Below, piece by piece: positions 47,370-59,106 of a stretch of DNA of 64,000 nucleotides. Made by a program: the position numbers and the translations under genes. The stretch is from Fomes fomentarius. Its lineage: Eukaryota > Basidiomycota > Agaricomycetes > Polyporales > Polyporaceae. How positions within the stretch are numbered: the stretch's first letter is position 1; the number at the start of each line of letters is the position of its first letter. The stretch spans positions 1,860,001 to 1,924,000 of the forward strand of contig JABYQN010000001.1 of NCBI GenBank assembly GCA_022606135.1. The letters are read 5' to 3'. Under the pieces are notes generated by a model. It ran no database searches. It saw only the letters and a list, made by a program, of their open reading frames with translations, and was not told the DNA's origin.

Positions 47370-47780
47370 GACATCTTGCTGTCCGTCCATCTCTTGGGGC
47401 AGAGTACGACATTCTTGCTTAGGCTTAGGTATGGACCATTGGCCGTCATAAGTGAACGGCGTGCACCTGGGTGCAGGCTGGAAGTTGGCGTACTGCAGGT
47501 TGAAATGATGGGCGCAATCTTCTCAGCGTTGCGGGACCGTTCCTCTGCACGGTACTTAGCTTGACTTCGCGATAGCCAATTTCTACAATGCCCTCGTCGG
47601 TCCTTGGGAACACATATGGCACGCTCCCTTAATGTTGGCCTAGCGAGGCTTGCTCTTCCAGATGACAGGGAATTGCTCGGGGGAGTTCTTCTCCCACATC
47701 GTCCGGTTGGTGGGGCCAATCTTGAATAGCGCCACACTCCGTGCCGACGATTCGAGGTGATGGGAAAGCGTAGGACTCGA
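47370..47780 (-). pseudogene. Decayed fragment of a FAD-dependent amine/amino-acid oxidoreductase (DAO family)
   Basis: On the minus strand, VALFKIGPTNRTMWEKNSPE then QFPVIWKSKPR ends at a stop (about 47735-47641). In a different frame shortly after, PYVFPRTDEGIVEIGYREVK reads clearly (about 47616-47557). A third frame gives YLSLSKNVVLCP near 47425-47390. These resemble consecutive blocks of fungal sarcosine/L-saccharopine/fructosyl-amino-acid oxidase-like proteins (…FPxxDEGIVKIGYRGxK…), but frames shift between them. No N-terminal GxGxxG part was found nearby. The fragment is likely a relic. The longest open frame over the same bases (47354-47854) does not read the conserved blocks, so it is not the gene. 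Confidence 0.45.
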
Positions 47781-48515
47781 GTAATTGCGTAGAGTAGGAT
47801 CCACTTAGTATGCCGAATGAGCAGACGTACCGTAAGTGTTGACTCTCCTCTCACCAGCGATAAGCATCACAGAGAAAATGAAGACCTAACAGGGATGAGG
47901 AGGAGCGAACGTGGTTTGCTCAGCGTGTTGCGGAGGAAGGTCCATAAAACGTCAACATATAGATCTCATAGCTGGGTTCGACGAGTTACGTATGAGTACC
48001 TCGAGTGGGAGCTGCAGGGTGGCTGGTAATGAGCAGGAGTCCGACATACGTGCTATGTAGTATCACGTATCTTGGCAGTCGAAGTCTCTGCTGGCGCAAA
48101 GATCGTTTGATAATGTCACCAGTGGCAGTTTCGACAATTCCGCTCCGCCCCGCCTTTGCACTCCTGGGCCTCATAGATAATAATCAGCGCGAGCGCGGGG
48201 ACGTCTTGCAATGTAAGCACGATAAGTATCATGCATGACGCGTCGAGGTCGTGCACGTGATCGCGGTCACAGCGTCTGTGCCAATTTGAATACCGTTACG
48301 CCACCGTGTTTGTCTCGCAAGCCGGTCTCCTACTATAGCTTAGAGCTATCATATATCAACTCCTAAGGTGAAGGTTGCAGAACGCTCTCTCTCGTGTCCT
48401 GCCCACCGCATCTTGAGATTGTGACCTTATCTTGTATTCCTTGTGCTGTTCCCTGGCTTGTGTCTTTCTCAGTCTATATCTACACTCCGACACTGGCCTT
48501 CGAATCGTTGCTTGA
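47781..48515. other. Intergenic, upstream of DUF7918-type gene
   Basis: About 735 bases with no supported ORF. Short frames at 47817, 47986 and 48005 lack motifs. CT-rich leader-like sequence appears from about 48400 to the ATG. Confidence 0.45.
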
Positions 48516-49712
48516 ATGCCTCTCAAGCTCAACGGCTATTCTGCTTCTGTGTCTTGCGACGGGGAGGAGCTAGAACAGTATGATGCGAAGCAGGAGAATC
48601 CACGGACTGCTTCGTGCTGGATCGCGAGTGAAAGTGGCCGAGTGCGTAGTCTTTACTTAGTGGCACGACGGTCTCCTGACCTAGTTTGTCCAGTCGTTCA
48701 CGGTTCACTGGGAAGACGCCTCGGCTGATACCGTCATGAAAGTGATTGTGCGCGTAGATGGCCGCATCATGGTCCGACAGGCACATCAGAGCTAGCTCTC
48801 CGGGAGTTTCAGTGAAGTTATTGATCAACCGGGACAGCATCGGGTTCTACACTTCTCTCCATTGGTTCTCTCTGGTGCGCCTCCTTCACTATGCCTATGG
48901 CACTACCAACGATTTCAGTTCACTTGCCATAGATGAGGAGTCCAGCACAGTGCTCAGCGCGGACCTTGGGACAATCGAAGTCCAGATGTGGAGAGTCGAC
49001 AAGTTTGTGCCGAGTGTGAACCATTATAGTCTGGGAGACATCCCCGAGATCGGCACTATGCACGAAAAGAGCAAGAAGGCGGGAGTGCACGTAGTATCGT
49101 GAGTAATGAGCTTGTTTTCTGATTATCCAGCTCCTCATCCCGATCGTACAGGTTGGGAGCAGCAAAAACTGAAACACCGCGGAAGGCCTTGCGCGATGTT
49201 GGCGTAGAAAGCGAACCCTTCGCCGTCTTCCTCTTCCGTTATAGATCATTAGGTGAGAGCACACTGACGCACTCCTGTTGTGATTCAAGTAACACGCGGG
49301 TTGCGGTCTCTCTAGAGTTACTGCAAGCAAATGACATCGCGCCCCTCCCCAAGCGGATTCAGAATAAGCAAAAGCGTCCGACCATACCTTCAGCACGCGT
49401 TACCCCGGAGGCTGGACCAAGTAATCCGAAGCGACGGCGCACTTCAGGAGTCGAGGACGAGCCCCAAATTAAAGCCGAGCTCGAAGGGGGCGAGGAAGAC
49501 GATGACCGGGTCACATTCCTTGAGGCAAGTCGTTGCGAATGTCCGATTGTGCTACCTTGTTCAATGACCGTCAAGATCAGGAACAAATCGCTATGCTTCA
49601 GAATCGTCTTGCAGAGGAGAAGGCAAAGAAGGGCAAAACCCCCGTTAAACGCGAGGTTTCACCTATCTCCGTCCCGGCTGCGTGGACGAACGAGGTCATC
49701 GACCTCACTTGA
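48516..49712 (+). CDS. DUF7918-type basidiomycete nuclear protein, possibly disrupted
   Basis: MPLKLNGYSASVSCDGEELE, then CWIASESGR spliced to SFTVHWEDASADTVMKVIVR and VDGRIMVRQAH, match the N-terminal beta domain of a large family of uncharacterised basidiomycete proteins (xxGFSAxVxVDGxxLxEY...CWIxSExGKxFxVxW). Later come SADLGTIEVQMWRVDKF, MHEKSKKAGVHVVS/LGAAK, EPFAVFLFRYRSL, ELLQANDIAPLP, a Lys/Arg-rich linker (NPKRRRTSGVEDEP, NLS-like) and the ending AAWTNEVIDLT, all in family order. One problem: the exon frame meets TAG at 48793-48795, after MVRQAHQS. Either a small unusual intron (about 48770-48816, GTCCGA...TTTCAG) removes it or the gene is broken. The phase of the next intron is also hard to reconcile. 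Function unknown; I am not certain of the DUF number. Confidence 0.6.
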
Positions 49713-50070
49713 TGCATTAGCTGTGGCTCTGATAGTTTGCGACTGTCGCAAATTCCAATCTTCCATGCCGTGCATTCGAACAGCACTTGGCACCTTTTAC
49801 GGAACATCGACGTATCTCAGTCACCGTGTTCAAATTTTTGTATACCCTATCACCGCAGCTTGGAAGAACGTATGCCGCTCGTCCCTATGTGTTCCAACAT
49901 CAATAGTTGGTAGGACTGTTGGGAAGAGTTCTCATTAGTCCGATAAACGATTTCTGTCACAAGAGTGACAGCGGTAGCGTGTGACTGAGCCCTTCAACGC
50001 GACACTCAAGGCGTGGTACTTGGCCTGGACCTACACAAGACTTACATACTTCATCGGTCACAAAACCAGC
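49713..50070. other. Intergenic, DUF7918-type 3' side and LIN1 promoter
   Basis: 358 bases, no supported gene. A plus-strand frame runs open into LIN1 from a GTG at 49981, but its residues before the ATG at 50071 look non-coding. Confidence 0.45.
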
Positions 50071-51359
50071 ATGCCTCCGAGACCATCTCACAAGCGATCA
50101 GCCACATCGACGAGCGACGTTGAAGCCCCCATTGCGGGAGGTTCGCGGAAGAAAACGCGCTTCGTTGAGCCGTCCGAAGACCCCGTCAACTTCGCCGAGG
50201 AGGTCGACGCACAGCTCGAAAACCCCTCTGCTCGACGCAAAGGACGCGTTAACGCCGAAGGATACGATTCCGACTCTAGCGACGATGGCGAGGGCGTCGT
50301 GAACAGCCGCAAGGCCGGCAAGGACGGCGCGGCGGAGGACGAGGAAGACGACGACATGTTCGCGATGGGCGAGAAGGAGGAAAAGAAAGTTGAAGATAGC
50401 GGGAAGAAGAAGAAAGAAGGGTACCTGCGCCTAGGCGACATCGAAGGGCAGGAGTTTGGCGAGAGGTCGGAGGGCGAGGAGTCGGACGACGACGATGAAG
50501 ACGAGCCGGAGGACGAGGATGACGCGGAGCGGCGGAAGAAGGCTGGCATGGGCTTCGAGCTGTCCGCGTTTCACATGCGCGAGGAGATGGAGGAAGGCAA
50601 GTTCGCCGAGGACGGGACGTATATGCGTACATTTGACCCACACGCGGTACACGACCGATGGATGGAGGGCATGGACGAGAAGGAGATCAAGAGAGCGCGG
50701 AAGCAACACAGGGCACAGGAGAAGTTGCAGAAGGAGAGACAGAAAGCGGAGGAGCGCGAACTGCAGGAACTCGGTGGTCAATACCATGTTGAGCAGCAGC
50801 TGCTCGCGATGCTGAAGAAGGGCGAGACGGTGTTAGAGGCGTTGCAACGCCTCGGTGCGAGGTCCAAAAAGAACAGTGTGGTCAGGAAGAAGTAAGTTTG
50901 TGAGCATGAGGATGCCCACAGTGATGCTTACAGTACTTGCGCAGGCCAAACAACAAGGCAAAAAGGGACCTCGACGCTGGTGCCATGGATGTCGATGTCG
51001 ACCCGACACCGAAGGCAAGCACCGCGCCTTCAGACGTCGAACAGATTACACACCTCGCATCCACCCTCATGTCACTTGGCGACGCCGACGTCTACTCCAA
51101 GACATACGAGGAGCTTGTGCGCTCCGTTCGCGCGTCCGGGAAGGTCGATCGAGACTGGGAACCTCCTTCTGCTGATGTCAAGTACGAGTATAAATGGGCC
51201 GTACCAGAGGCAGGCGACGCAGAACAAGCCTTTGGACCATTCAGCGAAGAGGACATGCAGGCGTGGTACAGCGCCGCATACTTTGGAACGACCGGAGAGA
51301 AGGTGAAGGTTAGGAAAATTGGAGGGGAATGGGGTGATTGGAATGAGGTTGTTTCATGA
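50071..51359 (+). CDS. LIN1: U5 snRNP protein LIN1/CD2BP2 with GYF domain
   Basis: The ATG at 50071 starts MPPRPSHKRSATSTSDVEAP, followed by GGSRKKTRFVEPSEDPVNFA, a long acidic/Lys-rich region (EGVVNSRKAGKDGAAEDEED) and GFELSAFHMREEMEEGKFAE, DGTYMRTFDPHAVHDRWMEG, LLAMLKKGETVLEALQRLGA. After an intron at about 50892-50943, the C terminus holds KYEYKWAVPEAGDAEQAFGP and FSEEDMQAWYSAAYFGTTGE. That is a GYF domain (W...GPF/GPFSExxMxxWxxxGYF; here AYF replaces GYF). The FNAxNMKEExEEGxFDxxGxYxR-like block is the LIN1/Snu40/CD2BP2 signature. The protein joins U5 snRNP/tri-snRNP assembly and binds Prp6-like proline-rich ligands through the GYF domain. Two exons; almost the whole protein is disordered and charged. 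Confidence 0.93.
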
Positions 51360-51653
51360 AGTACGCCCTTGTCCATCTATTCCACATACCCACCTTCCTA
51401 CCTCATGTTCACCTCATACTGCTGAAGTTGACTCGACATGTATCTTTATGTGTATCTCTAGTCGAAGCTGCATTACCCATTCCGGACTCTCGTTGATTAT
51501 GGGAGGTGTTACAAATTGTACAAAACCCCGATCAGAGCAATTTCTGTTGTATCATAGAATCGGTATACTCCATGCATCAAGGCACGACCATGCTGCGTTC
51601 GTCTCCGTGTCATCAGAACATACAGTCCATGACAGTGTGATTCGCATCTACTA

Positions 51654-54600
51654 CTAGTGACTAATGTATTGGAAGACGAATGATACCTCTGGTAAACCAA
51701 CTTCTGCACGAAGTAGATCGTCGTGGTTATTCTTGAGCTCGCCGTTGGTGAAGTGGTTCCACCTGGCAGCCTTGGTCAGCCCCTCTGTCTAGAAGCGAAT
51801 GAGCATGACTCACGTGCTGGCGTCACCATACAAGAGCGCAGGAGCCTTGATGAACTGCTTTCCATCCTTGCATCGTTTGCACTTGAACGTCTCGTGCGTC
51901 TCGCAAAGCGTGTGCTCGTTGAATAGGAACAGTTTGCGTAGCGCGTCCAGAGAGAAATGGCGCTCAACGTCTTCCTTCTCGTCCACGACCGCGGAGGAAA
52001 GCGATTGTTTGTTTGCTTGTCGTTGGAAAATCTTCTCCTCGATCGTTCCAGTGCCGATGAACCGGTAGACGAAACCTGTACGCACGAAGAAATCAGGGAG
52101 GCGGATGCACCTATGACGGGATGACGACGCACATTCTTTCTTCTGGCCGTCACGCCATACACGAGCGAGTGCTTGCTGGTCCGCAGCCGGGTTCCAATCT
52201 ACAAGCGCATCGGTTAAGTAATGGGCGCACAATGGGTAGCATATGACACATACCAGGGTCAAACAAGATGAGCCGATTCGCGCCGATCAAGTTGATACCG
52301 CATCCTCCAGCCTTGCTACTCAGAAGGAAGACGAACTCCTTCCCATTGGGGTCATTGAACTGGTCAACAAGCTTCTGCCGCTTGTTGATAGTCATAGTAC
52401 CGTCCAAACGGAAGTACCCATACCTTCACGTGGAGTATCGGTCACATAGGCTTAACGTACGTGATACGACAACTCACTTATTGCTCCGTAGTAGCTTCTC
52501 AAATAGATCTAGCGTTTGCGTGTAGTTACTGATTAGGACGATCTTGTCGGTCGTCTCCGTGTGTATGCGGTGCAAAAACCTGTAAAGCGAGGGATAAGCT
52601 CACACGTACGAAAGTGAGACGCAATACGCACCTCTCGAGGACTATGAACTTCCCACTCCATTCGCAGTTCACCGATTGGTTCCTGCCCTTGTCTCGAGAG
52701 TTTGCTCCGGCTCCTGCGCCGCTGAAGCCCTCGGGAAGCAGCTTCTCGGAGCCACGAAGGTCGCCAGGGAGGTCGAGCAGTTCGGGGTGATTGCAGAGCT
52801 TCTTGAGGATGTTGATCGCCTTCAGAGGCTGCGAGTTCGTTCCGCGGAGCAGTGCCTGGATCTCAGGCGAAGAGATGAAGAGACGATATAGAGCAAGCTG
52901 AAGTTCTGATGGCCGGCAGAATACCACTTGCTCGTATTTGACCGGCACTGAGAATGATACAACGGCACGAGCAACAGTTAGAGATGAACGCAAGAAGATC
53001 AAGGTACTCACAGTATTTGGAGAGCAGATCGTTTGTACGCCGTATGATGAACTTCGATACAATGCCACCAAGCTCCTTGAGCTTCTTCTCGCATTCGGCC
53101 TTATGGGCGTCGGTCGCATCCGCATCTCGACCGCGGATAATGGCATTCTCGAAGTTCTTCCTGAAATCGTTCTTCGAACCGAGAAAATTAGGGTTGGCGA
53201 AGTTCAGGAGAGAGAAATATTCGGAAAGGTCGTTCTGAACGGGGTGATTAATACAATACGGGTTGAACGTGCGCTGAGACGCGTACCTGGATGGGTGTAC
53301 CAGAGAGAATAACACGCCGCTTCACGTTCAAGCCATTGAGAGCCTGGAATGTCTGTGACTCTGCAATACAGTCAGGACAACATGAGTGCTACGCAACCCA
53401 AAAAAGGCTCAACTCACCCGAGTTCTTCAGCCGGTGGCCTTCGTCGCAAAGTAGCAATCCAATTGTACAATTTGCGAGGTATGCCGACAATGTTCGTAGG
53501 GTCTCGTACGACACTATCATCACTATGAGGGGCATTCAGTTGGCATCCTTACACATGAGATCAGTATGACATGCCTGGTTGCGAAACATTGCGGCCTGAT
53601 GCAGCAATCCATCGAGCGACACGCTCAAGCATCTCCGCTTTACCGCCCTTCCCGTCAATGGCCAATGCCGTTATCGCATCCTTGCCAAGCCACTTCACTA
53701 GTCGGGGATGGGTAACAATCGCGCGACGATATGTGCGAAATGGACCTACCAAGTTCGTTAGCCCAGTTCTTAACGAGACTCGACGGGCATGCAATGATGC
53801 ATTTCTCGATAGTGGGCTTGCCGGGATGTGGCGACTGCTTCAGGAGCGTGAACATGAGCGCAATACATTGAAGCGTCTTCCCGAGACCCATCTCGTCGGC
53901 CATGATACAACCGTACTGATTCTCTACCACCATTCCAGTCGTGCATTTGTACAAAAACTGACAAACGTATTGATATGGTTGGAATCCAAGAGATAACTGT
54001 ATAACATACCTTAACACCCTCAATCTGATGTGGACGAAGGACTTTGCTAAGTCGAGGATCGATGACCACAGGCACCTTGTCCCGCTTCTTCTTCTTGTCC
54101 TTCCCGCCTCCAAGGAGCTCCTTCAAACTCTTGTGCGGGTTGTACATACCAACGGACTTCTCTTGTGCCTCCTTCATTGCGCGCTCCTTCGCCTCCTCTT
54201 TCTCTCGCTCTCGTCGCTCTTCGTCCGTCTCCCTGTCGTCCACCGTAGGGTCGTACAGAACGATCGCATGATCGGCCATGGGATCGTGAAGGGGTCTCGG
54301 AATGATATTTGCCAGTGGTCGGATACCCAATGCAACGTTACTCTGGACGGTCGGAATAACATCCCCCTCCTTGTTGCGCATCTGGGGAATGGTGAAGCGG
54401 CGACGTGTCTCGCCGAATGGTTTGGGCTTGAAGACCGGATAGTTGACGATGTTGTTGTCGAGTGGACGCTCAAAGCCATCCTTTCCGATCTTCTTCTTCT
54501 TCTTCTTTGGCCCGCCTTCGTTATCGGAATCAGAGTCGTCTGAACCAGCCTGAGCACCCTTGTAGGAGACGCGTTTCCGCTTCCGCTGTGGCTGATCCCG

Positions 54601-54705
54601 GGTGACAGCCAGTGTGGGAGGTTTGAAGGGTTTGTTCACGCGAGAGCTCTCTTGAAACCTATCCACCGGTCTTCCATCCGGCGTAGTGGGGGCGCGGCGC
54701 AGCAT
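51654..54705 (-). CDS. RAD54: DNA repair SWI2/SNF2 translocase RAD54
   Basis: The start at 54705 gives [21 protein letters not shown] basic N terminus with [20 protein letters not shown] and [20 protein letters not shown] follows. Helicase motifs: I in [19 protein letters not shown] in [18 protein letters not shown] (DEGH), III in [20 protein letters not shown], then motif V/VI region [20 protein letters not shown] and [20 protein letters not shown]. The C terminus is [25 protein letters not shown] joined by a phase-2 intron (GTGAGT...TGCCAG) to [20 protein letters not shown], ending FVFQYISH at 51656. DEGH, the CKRC element and the WNHFTN...DDLLRAE tail are RAD54-specific. The enzyme partners RAD51 in homologous recombination. 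Its 5' end lies 285 bases from a divergent acyltransferase gene. Confidence 0.95.
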
Positions 54706-54990
54706 CAAGACGATAGAATAAAAGCAGGGATGGAGTGGTTCGGGGAAGAATGACGCTAATCAGCCACACCGGCACCGATGCGACATGCGCATGCGGATTA
54801 CATAACCAACGCGACGCGACGCGTGCTCTAGTAGAGACACGTGATCGCATCCTGTAAGGGAAAAATCTCGGCCGGCCTTAGGCTTGTTCCTGGTTAGTAG
54901 TTACTTATGTCGACAGCAGCCGGCAAGACGTTTTTCCACACATTATCCATTCGGCATGGGTGAGTCAGAGGAACACCCAACACTTTCCCC
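54706..54990. promoter_or_regulatory. Bidirectional promoter region, RAD54 (-) / acyltransferase A (+)
   Basis: 285 bases between the two start codons, with several ACGCGACGCG-like CG-rich words near 54810-54825, which resemble MluI-type elements of S-phase genes (ACGCGT at 54821-54826 on reading gacgcgtgc). Regulation by MBF-like factors is only a suggestion from this hexamer. Confidence 0.45.
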
Positions 54991-56864
54991 ATGTCCTGGA
55001 CGCTCCTCACCCCATCGCCGACGTCGGGCACGACATACGCTCGGCCTCTTGGTCTGAATGAGACAAGCTTCTACTTCGACCGCATTTTCAACGGCACCGC
55101 GGACATCATCTGGCGTTATGTTGTGGAAGAGACGGACCTTGCGAAGGGTCGAAGTCTCTTCAGCGAGGAGAACGTGAAGAGGACATGGGCGACGCTGAAG
55201 CAATGTTATCCCCTCCTCGGCGCGCGGATGGACGATTCAGGAGGCATGGACGCCGTCAAGTTCGTCGTCTCCGAGCAAGCACTCTCTAGCCACCACCCGG
55301 ACGAGGTCACAATTCGTGCTGTGTCCTCTCTCACCGAAGTTGAGAAGCTCATATCGAAGTTGACGCGACACGATCCCATGGTCGATCACCATCTAATATC
55401 TCGGGTCTTCGTTTTCGCTCTGCAAAACCAGCCCGGAACATATGAAGTTCTCTTCAGAGCGGCGCATGCTATCACGGACGGCATCTCCGGTACTACCATA
55501 GCACGGACATTCTTCGACACCCTAACCTGTCCTCCGGTGCGCATACCTCCGTTGGAAGAGCGGCTTGCGATGGCCCTTCCGTCTGAACAGCTCAATCCCA
55601 CCAATAAGATGAGTCCCGCGAGACGCAGATGGCGACGCGCCATCGCACAAGTCACATTCTTGAACAGACGACGAAGACTCGCAGTGAGTGACTTCGATGT
55701 CTAGTTCCTCGGCAGTGACGGTGAACAATCATCAGGGAGGACACACCGTTGTTCGCACCGTCACAGACAAGACCTATCGCACACCTGCAACGAGCGACCG
55801 AGCCGGCTACCAATTCTCCCTTGCTGATACTACCACCATCCTGGACGCTTGCAAGCGGCATAGACTCACGTTCGGTGCTATAATTCCAGTCATCTCCCAA
55901 CTCGCAATCACTCGCATGTTGCATCGACGCTACCTTCGCGGCGAGATCTCCCAGGACGAGTGGGAACACCGTCGCAGACAACCTATGCACTTCGGTGGGC
56001 CCATCAATCTTCGGCCTTACATGGATGCGGAATGGCAAAGGAAGGGCGGTGCGACGGAAATTGTACTCGCGATCGACTACTACGAGTGCAGGCTGCCCTT
56101 CATGCCTACGCCCTTTGGCACGCGCAGGGATCAGGCCGTCCCGCGAGTAGACGGCGCACCACCTTACTCGGCCTTGCTCTCACGGGAAAGATTCTTCAAC
56201 CGAGCTAGGTTCTTCAGAGCACAGCTTCAAAGGCTCGTTAGACATCCTCTCTTGTTGGACATCGCACTGGCAAGGCAACCGATGTACGTGCTCCGGAAGA
56301 AGACCATCGCGACTCATTGGTTGGCAGAGAAGAAGGGGCAACCTCTGCCAGTGTACACCCAACCAGCTCACTGGGACAGTGCACCTTCGGATTACGTCCC
56401 TTGCAATGGTCTATCCAGTGTAGGCCAGGTAAGCTTTCTCACTCATCGTAACTACATACGTTCACCGCCTTTCTAACTGGATCGCTTCGCAGCTATCAAT
56501 GATTCTTCCTGAAAAGTATCCCCTCCCCGATGGGCATCCTCTCTCCATGCGCACTCCTCGCCCAGCGATTCCAGCCTTCGGTGCAGCGACTGAAGCGTCG
56601 GTTGTTAAGGCCACTATCAAGACGCCTACGGTGGTTACCGATGCGCAAGCACTCCTACGCATCATCGACAGTGCCACGGTTCTTCATGCTCGACCGATGG
56701 AGTTCTTCCTGGGTAACTGGACAGAGCGCGACCAAATTGGAATCGGCGTCACATTCGACGCAAATGTGTATACGAAATCCGACGCCGAGGAGTTCATCGA
56801 CGAGTGCCGTCGCGCTGCTTTGTTCTATCTTGGTGCTGATCAGGCGTCCCGCTCCAAATTGTGA
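54991..56864 (+). CDS. CoA-dependent acyltransferase-like protein (HxxxD), copy A
   Basis: MSWTLLTPSPTSGTTYARPL is followed by GLNETSFYFDRIFNGTADII, FSEENVKRTWATLKQCYPLL, FRAAHAITDGISGTTIARTF (HxxxDG motif), then LTFGAIIPVISQLAITRMLH, MHFGGPINLRPYMDAEWQRK, ATHWLAEKKGQPLPVYTQPA and the last exon LSMILPEKYPLPDGHPLSMR, ending DQASRSKL. HAITDG is the catalytic histidine motif of the condensation/BAHD/alcohol-acetyltransferase superfamily of chloramphenicol-acetyltransferase-like folds. I do not see a DFGWG motif, so BAHD itself is unlikely. The acyl donor and acceptor cannot be inferred. Two introns (about 55684-55734 and 56430-56490) lie at the same places as in the neighbouring copy B. About 580 residues. 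Confidence 0.8.
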
Positions 56865-57056
56865 GCTAAGTAACAAGAAGGCATGACTGGGAGAATCTCA
56901 AAAGAACTGGGTAGAACGCTGGTTGAACTCGTGATATCAGCGGTGTGGCGTTCTAGACTGGTCTACTACTACTTATGTATGTGTATCTCACCAGCTGGAA
57001 CACATGATACACCGCAACTTAGTTCGTGACCATGCCATACGTCCTTCGCGTTCGCC

Positions 57057-58875
57057 ATGCCTTGGACCCTCCTCAGCTCCTCTCCTCAGACCTACATGCG
57101 GCCGTTGGGCCTGAACGAGAGCAGCTTCTACTACGACCGCAAGTTCAATGGCACCATGGACATCGTTTGGGGCTACGTCGTGCAGCAGACCGATCGCGCA
57201 CATAATGCTGCGTTCTTCACCGAGGAGAACGTGAGGAGAACGTGGGCAACGCTCAAGCAATGGTACCCTCTCCTCGGCGCGCACATCGACGAGTCGTGCG
57301 GCTTGGACGCATGTAAGTTCGTCGTATCGGAGCATGCATTGCTTCACCACCATCCGGATGAGGTTACGTTCACACCCGTTTCCTCGCGAGCAGAGGTGGA
57401 GGAAGCCCTCTGGTACCTGTTGCGCGAAAACCCCACGGCGGATCATCATCTCATCTCCCGCGTCCTTGTCTTCCCGCACAAGCACAGTCCGGGAACGTAT
57501 GAGCTGCTCTTCAGGTCTGCACATTGCATAGCCGACGGTGTCTCAGGTGCGACGGTCGCTCGGACATTCTTCGATGTATTGGTCTCCCCACCAGCTCCGA
57601 TTCCTCCACTGGAGGAGAGGCTCGCCGTGGCACTTCCCTCGGATGAGCTGAACCCCACCAGCCAAATGAGTGTCTCGAGACAGAGATGGCGTCGCGCAAT
57701 CGCGCAGGTGACTTTCCTCAATAGACGGAGGAAGCTGGCAGTGAGTCACCCTTCGCGTGCACTCGTCGACGAATGTGACATCCCGTTTTCACTTTCAGGG
57801 TGGACATACCCTTCCTCGCAGCTTCTCTGAGCGGACTTACCGCGCGGCAGGCATGACGGACCGCGTGGACTGCCAATTCTCCCTGTCGGAGACCGTCGCT
57901 ATCCTCAACGGTTGCAAGAAGCAGAGGTTGACGTTCGGCGCAGCCATTCCCGTTATCTCGCAGCTCGCAATCGCTCGCATTCTACACCGACGATACCTGC
58001 GCGGTGAAATCGCCGAGGAGGAATGGGAGTACCGGCGCAGGCAGCCAATGCATTTCGGGGGGGCCCTTAACTTGCGGCCTTACTTGGACGCGGAATGGCA
58101 GAGGAAAGGCGGCATGACGGAAGTCGCACTCATGATCGACCAATACGAGTGTACCCTGCCCTTTATGCCCTCCCCGTTTGGCACGCGCAAAGACGAAGGC
58201 GTTCCACAAGTGAATGGGGCACCCCACTACTCCGCGTTGATGCCGCACGCACGATTCTTCCATCGCGCGCGTGTGTTCAAGGACCAGCTGCAGAAACGCG
58301 CCACGCATCCACTCATACTCGATATCGCGCTCGCCCGGCAGCCCTCATACATTTCGATGAAGAAGAGGGCGACGACCCACTGGCTAGCAGAGCACAAGGG
58401 CGAGCCGCTCCCGACTTACACGCAGCCGCCGCACTGGGACTGCCTGCCTTCCGATTTCGTCCCATCTGGTAACCACTCCAGCGTCGGGCAGGTATGTCTT
58501 GCGCGTTGCCTGTGTATCCGAACTGCCTCTCACCCGTAGAAACAGCTCTCTCTCCTCATCCCTGAGAAGTACCCTCTACCACCTGGCCATCCCCTATCCG
58601 TACGCACACAGGATCCTGCAATCCCGTCCACTCTTCCTCCACCAATCTCCGATGCCGACGCGCATCTTCGTATCACTGATGCGCAGACGTACTTGCATGC
58701 CCGGCCGGCGATGTTCCTTCTGGGCAACGGCACGGAGCGCGACCATATTGGGATGATGGTTATGTTCGATGTGAATGTATATGCGAGGGCGGACATAGAG
58801 GAGTTCATCGACGAGTGTCACGAGGCCGCGTTGCACTACTTGGGTGGGGAGGAAGACTCAAAGGCGAGGTTGTGA
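57057..58875 (+). CDS. CoA-dependent acyltransferase-like protein (HxxxD), copy B (tandem paralogue of A)
   Basis: MPWTLLSSSPQTYMRPLGLN, ESSFYYDRKFNGTMDIVWGY, FTEENVRRTWATLKQWYPLL, FRSAHCIADGVSGATVARTF (HxxxDG intact), LTFGAAIPVISQLAIARILH, MHFGGALNLRPYLDAEWQRK, THWLAEHKGEPLPTYTQPPH, then LSLLIPEKYPLPPGHPLSVR and the end DSKARL. It aligns with copy A over the full length with matching intron sites, and starts only 192 bases after A's stop, so the pair arose by tandem duplication. Residues around the HxxxD differ (HCIAD against HAITD), which may shift substrate use. A secondary-metabolite role is possible, but no biosynthetic cluster accompanies the pair. Confidence 0.8.
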
Positions 58876-59106
58876 TCGATCTATATCCTCGTATGCGGTC
58901 CGCACTTCGCACGCTCGCATCTTCAGATGTACACAGCTACTTCATCAATATTCGAAGACAAGACAAGATGGTACAGAGGCAAGATGGCGATGAGTGCATT
59001 GCGTATGTATCATACCATAGTACGTGTGATGGAGCAGCAAGGAGATAGTACAAGGCATTGACGATGTCAATGTACATTGAGTAACCAAGAAACCCCCTTC
59101 GTTCGT

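Noticed and set aside
47354..47854. 166-codon minus-strand frame
   Set aside because: The conserved flavin-oxidase-like blocks lie in the other two frames; this frame is Arg-rich shadow sequence.
50088..50549. Ser-rich 153-codon frame antisense to LIN1
   Set aside because: Antisense of an acidic Glu/Asp-coding exon always yields poly-Ser/Leu frames; the sense LIN1 match is clear.
54991..58875. Secondary-metabolite biosynthetic cluster around the acyltransferases
   Set aside because: Neighbours are RAD54 and chromatin genes; no synthase, P450 or transporter lies nearby in the window.
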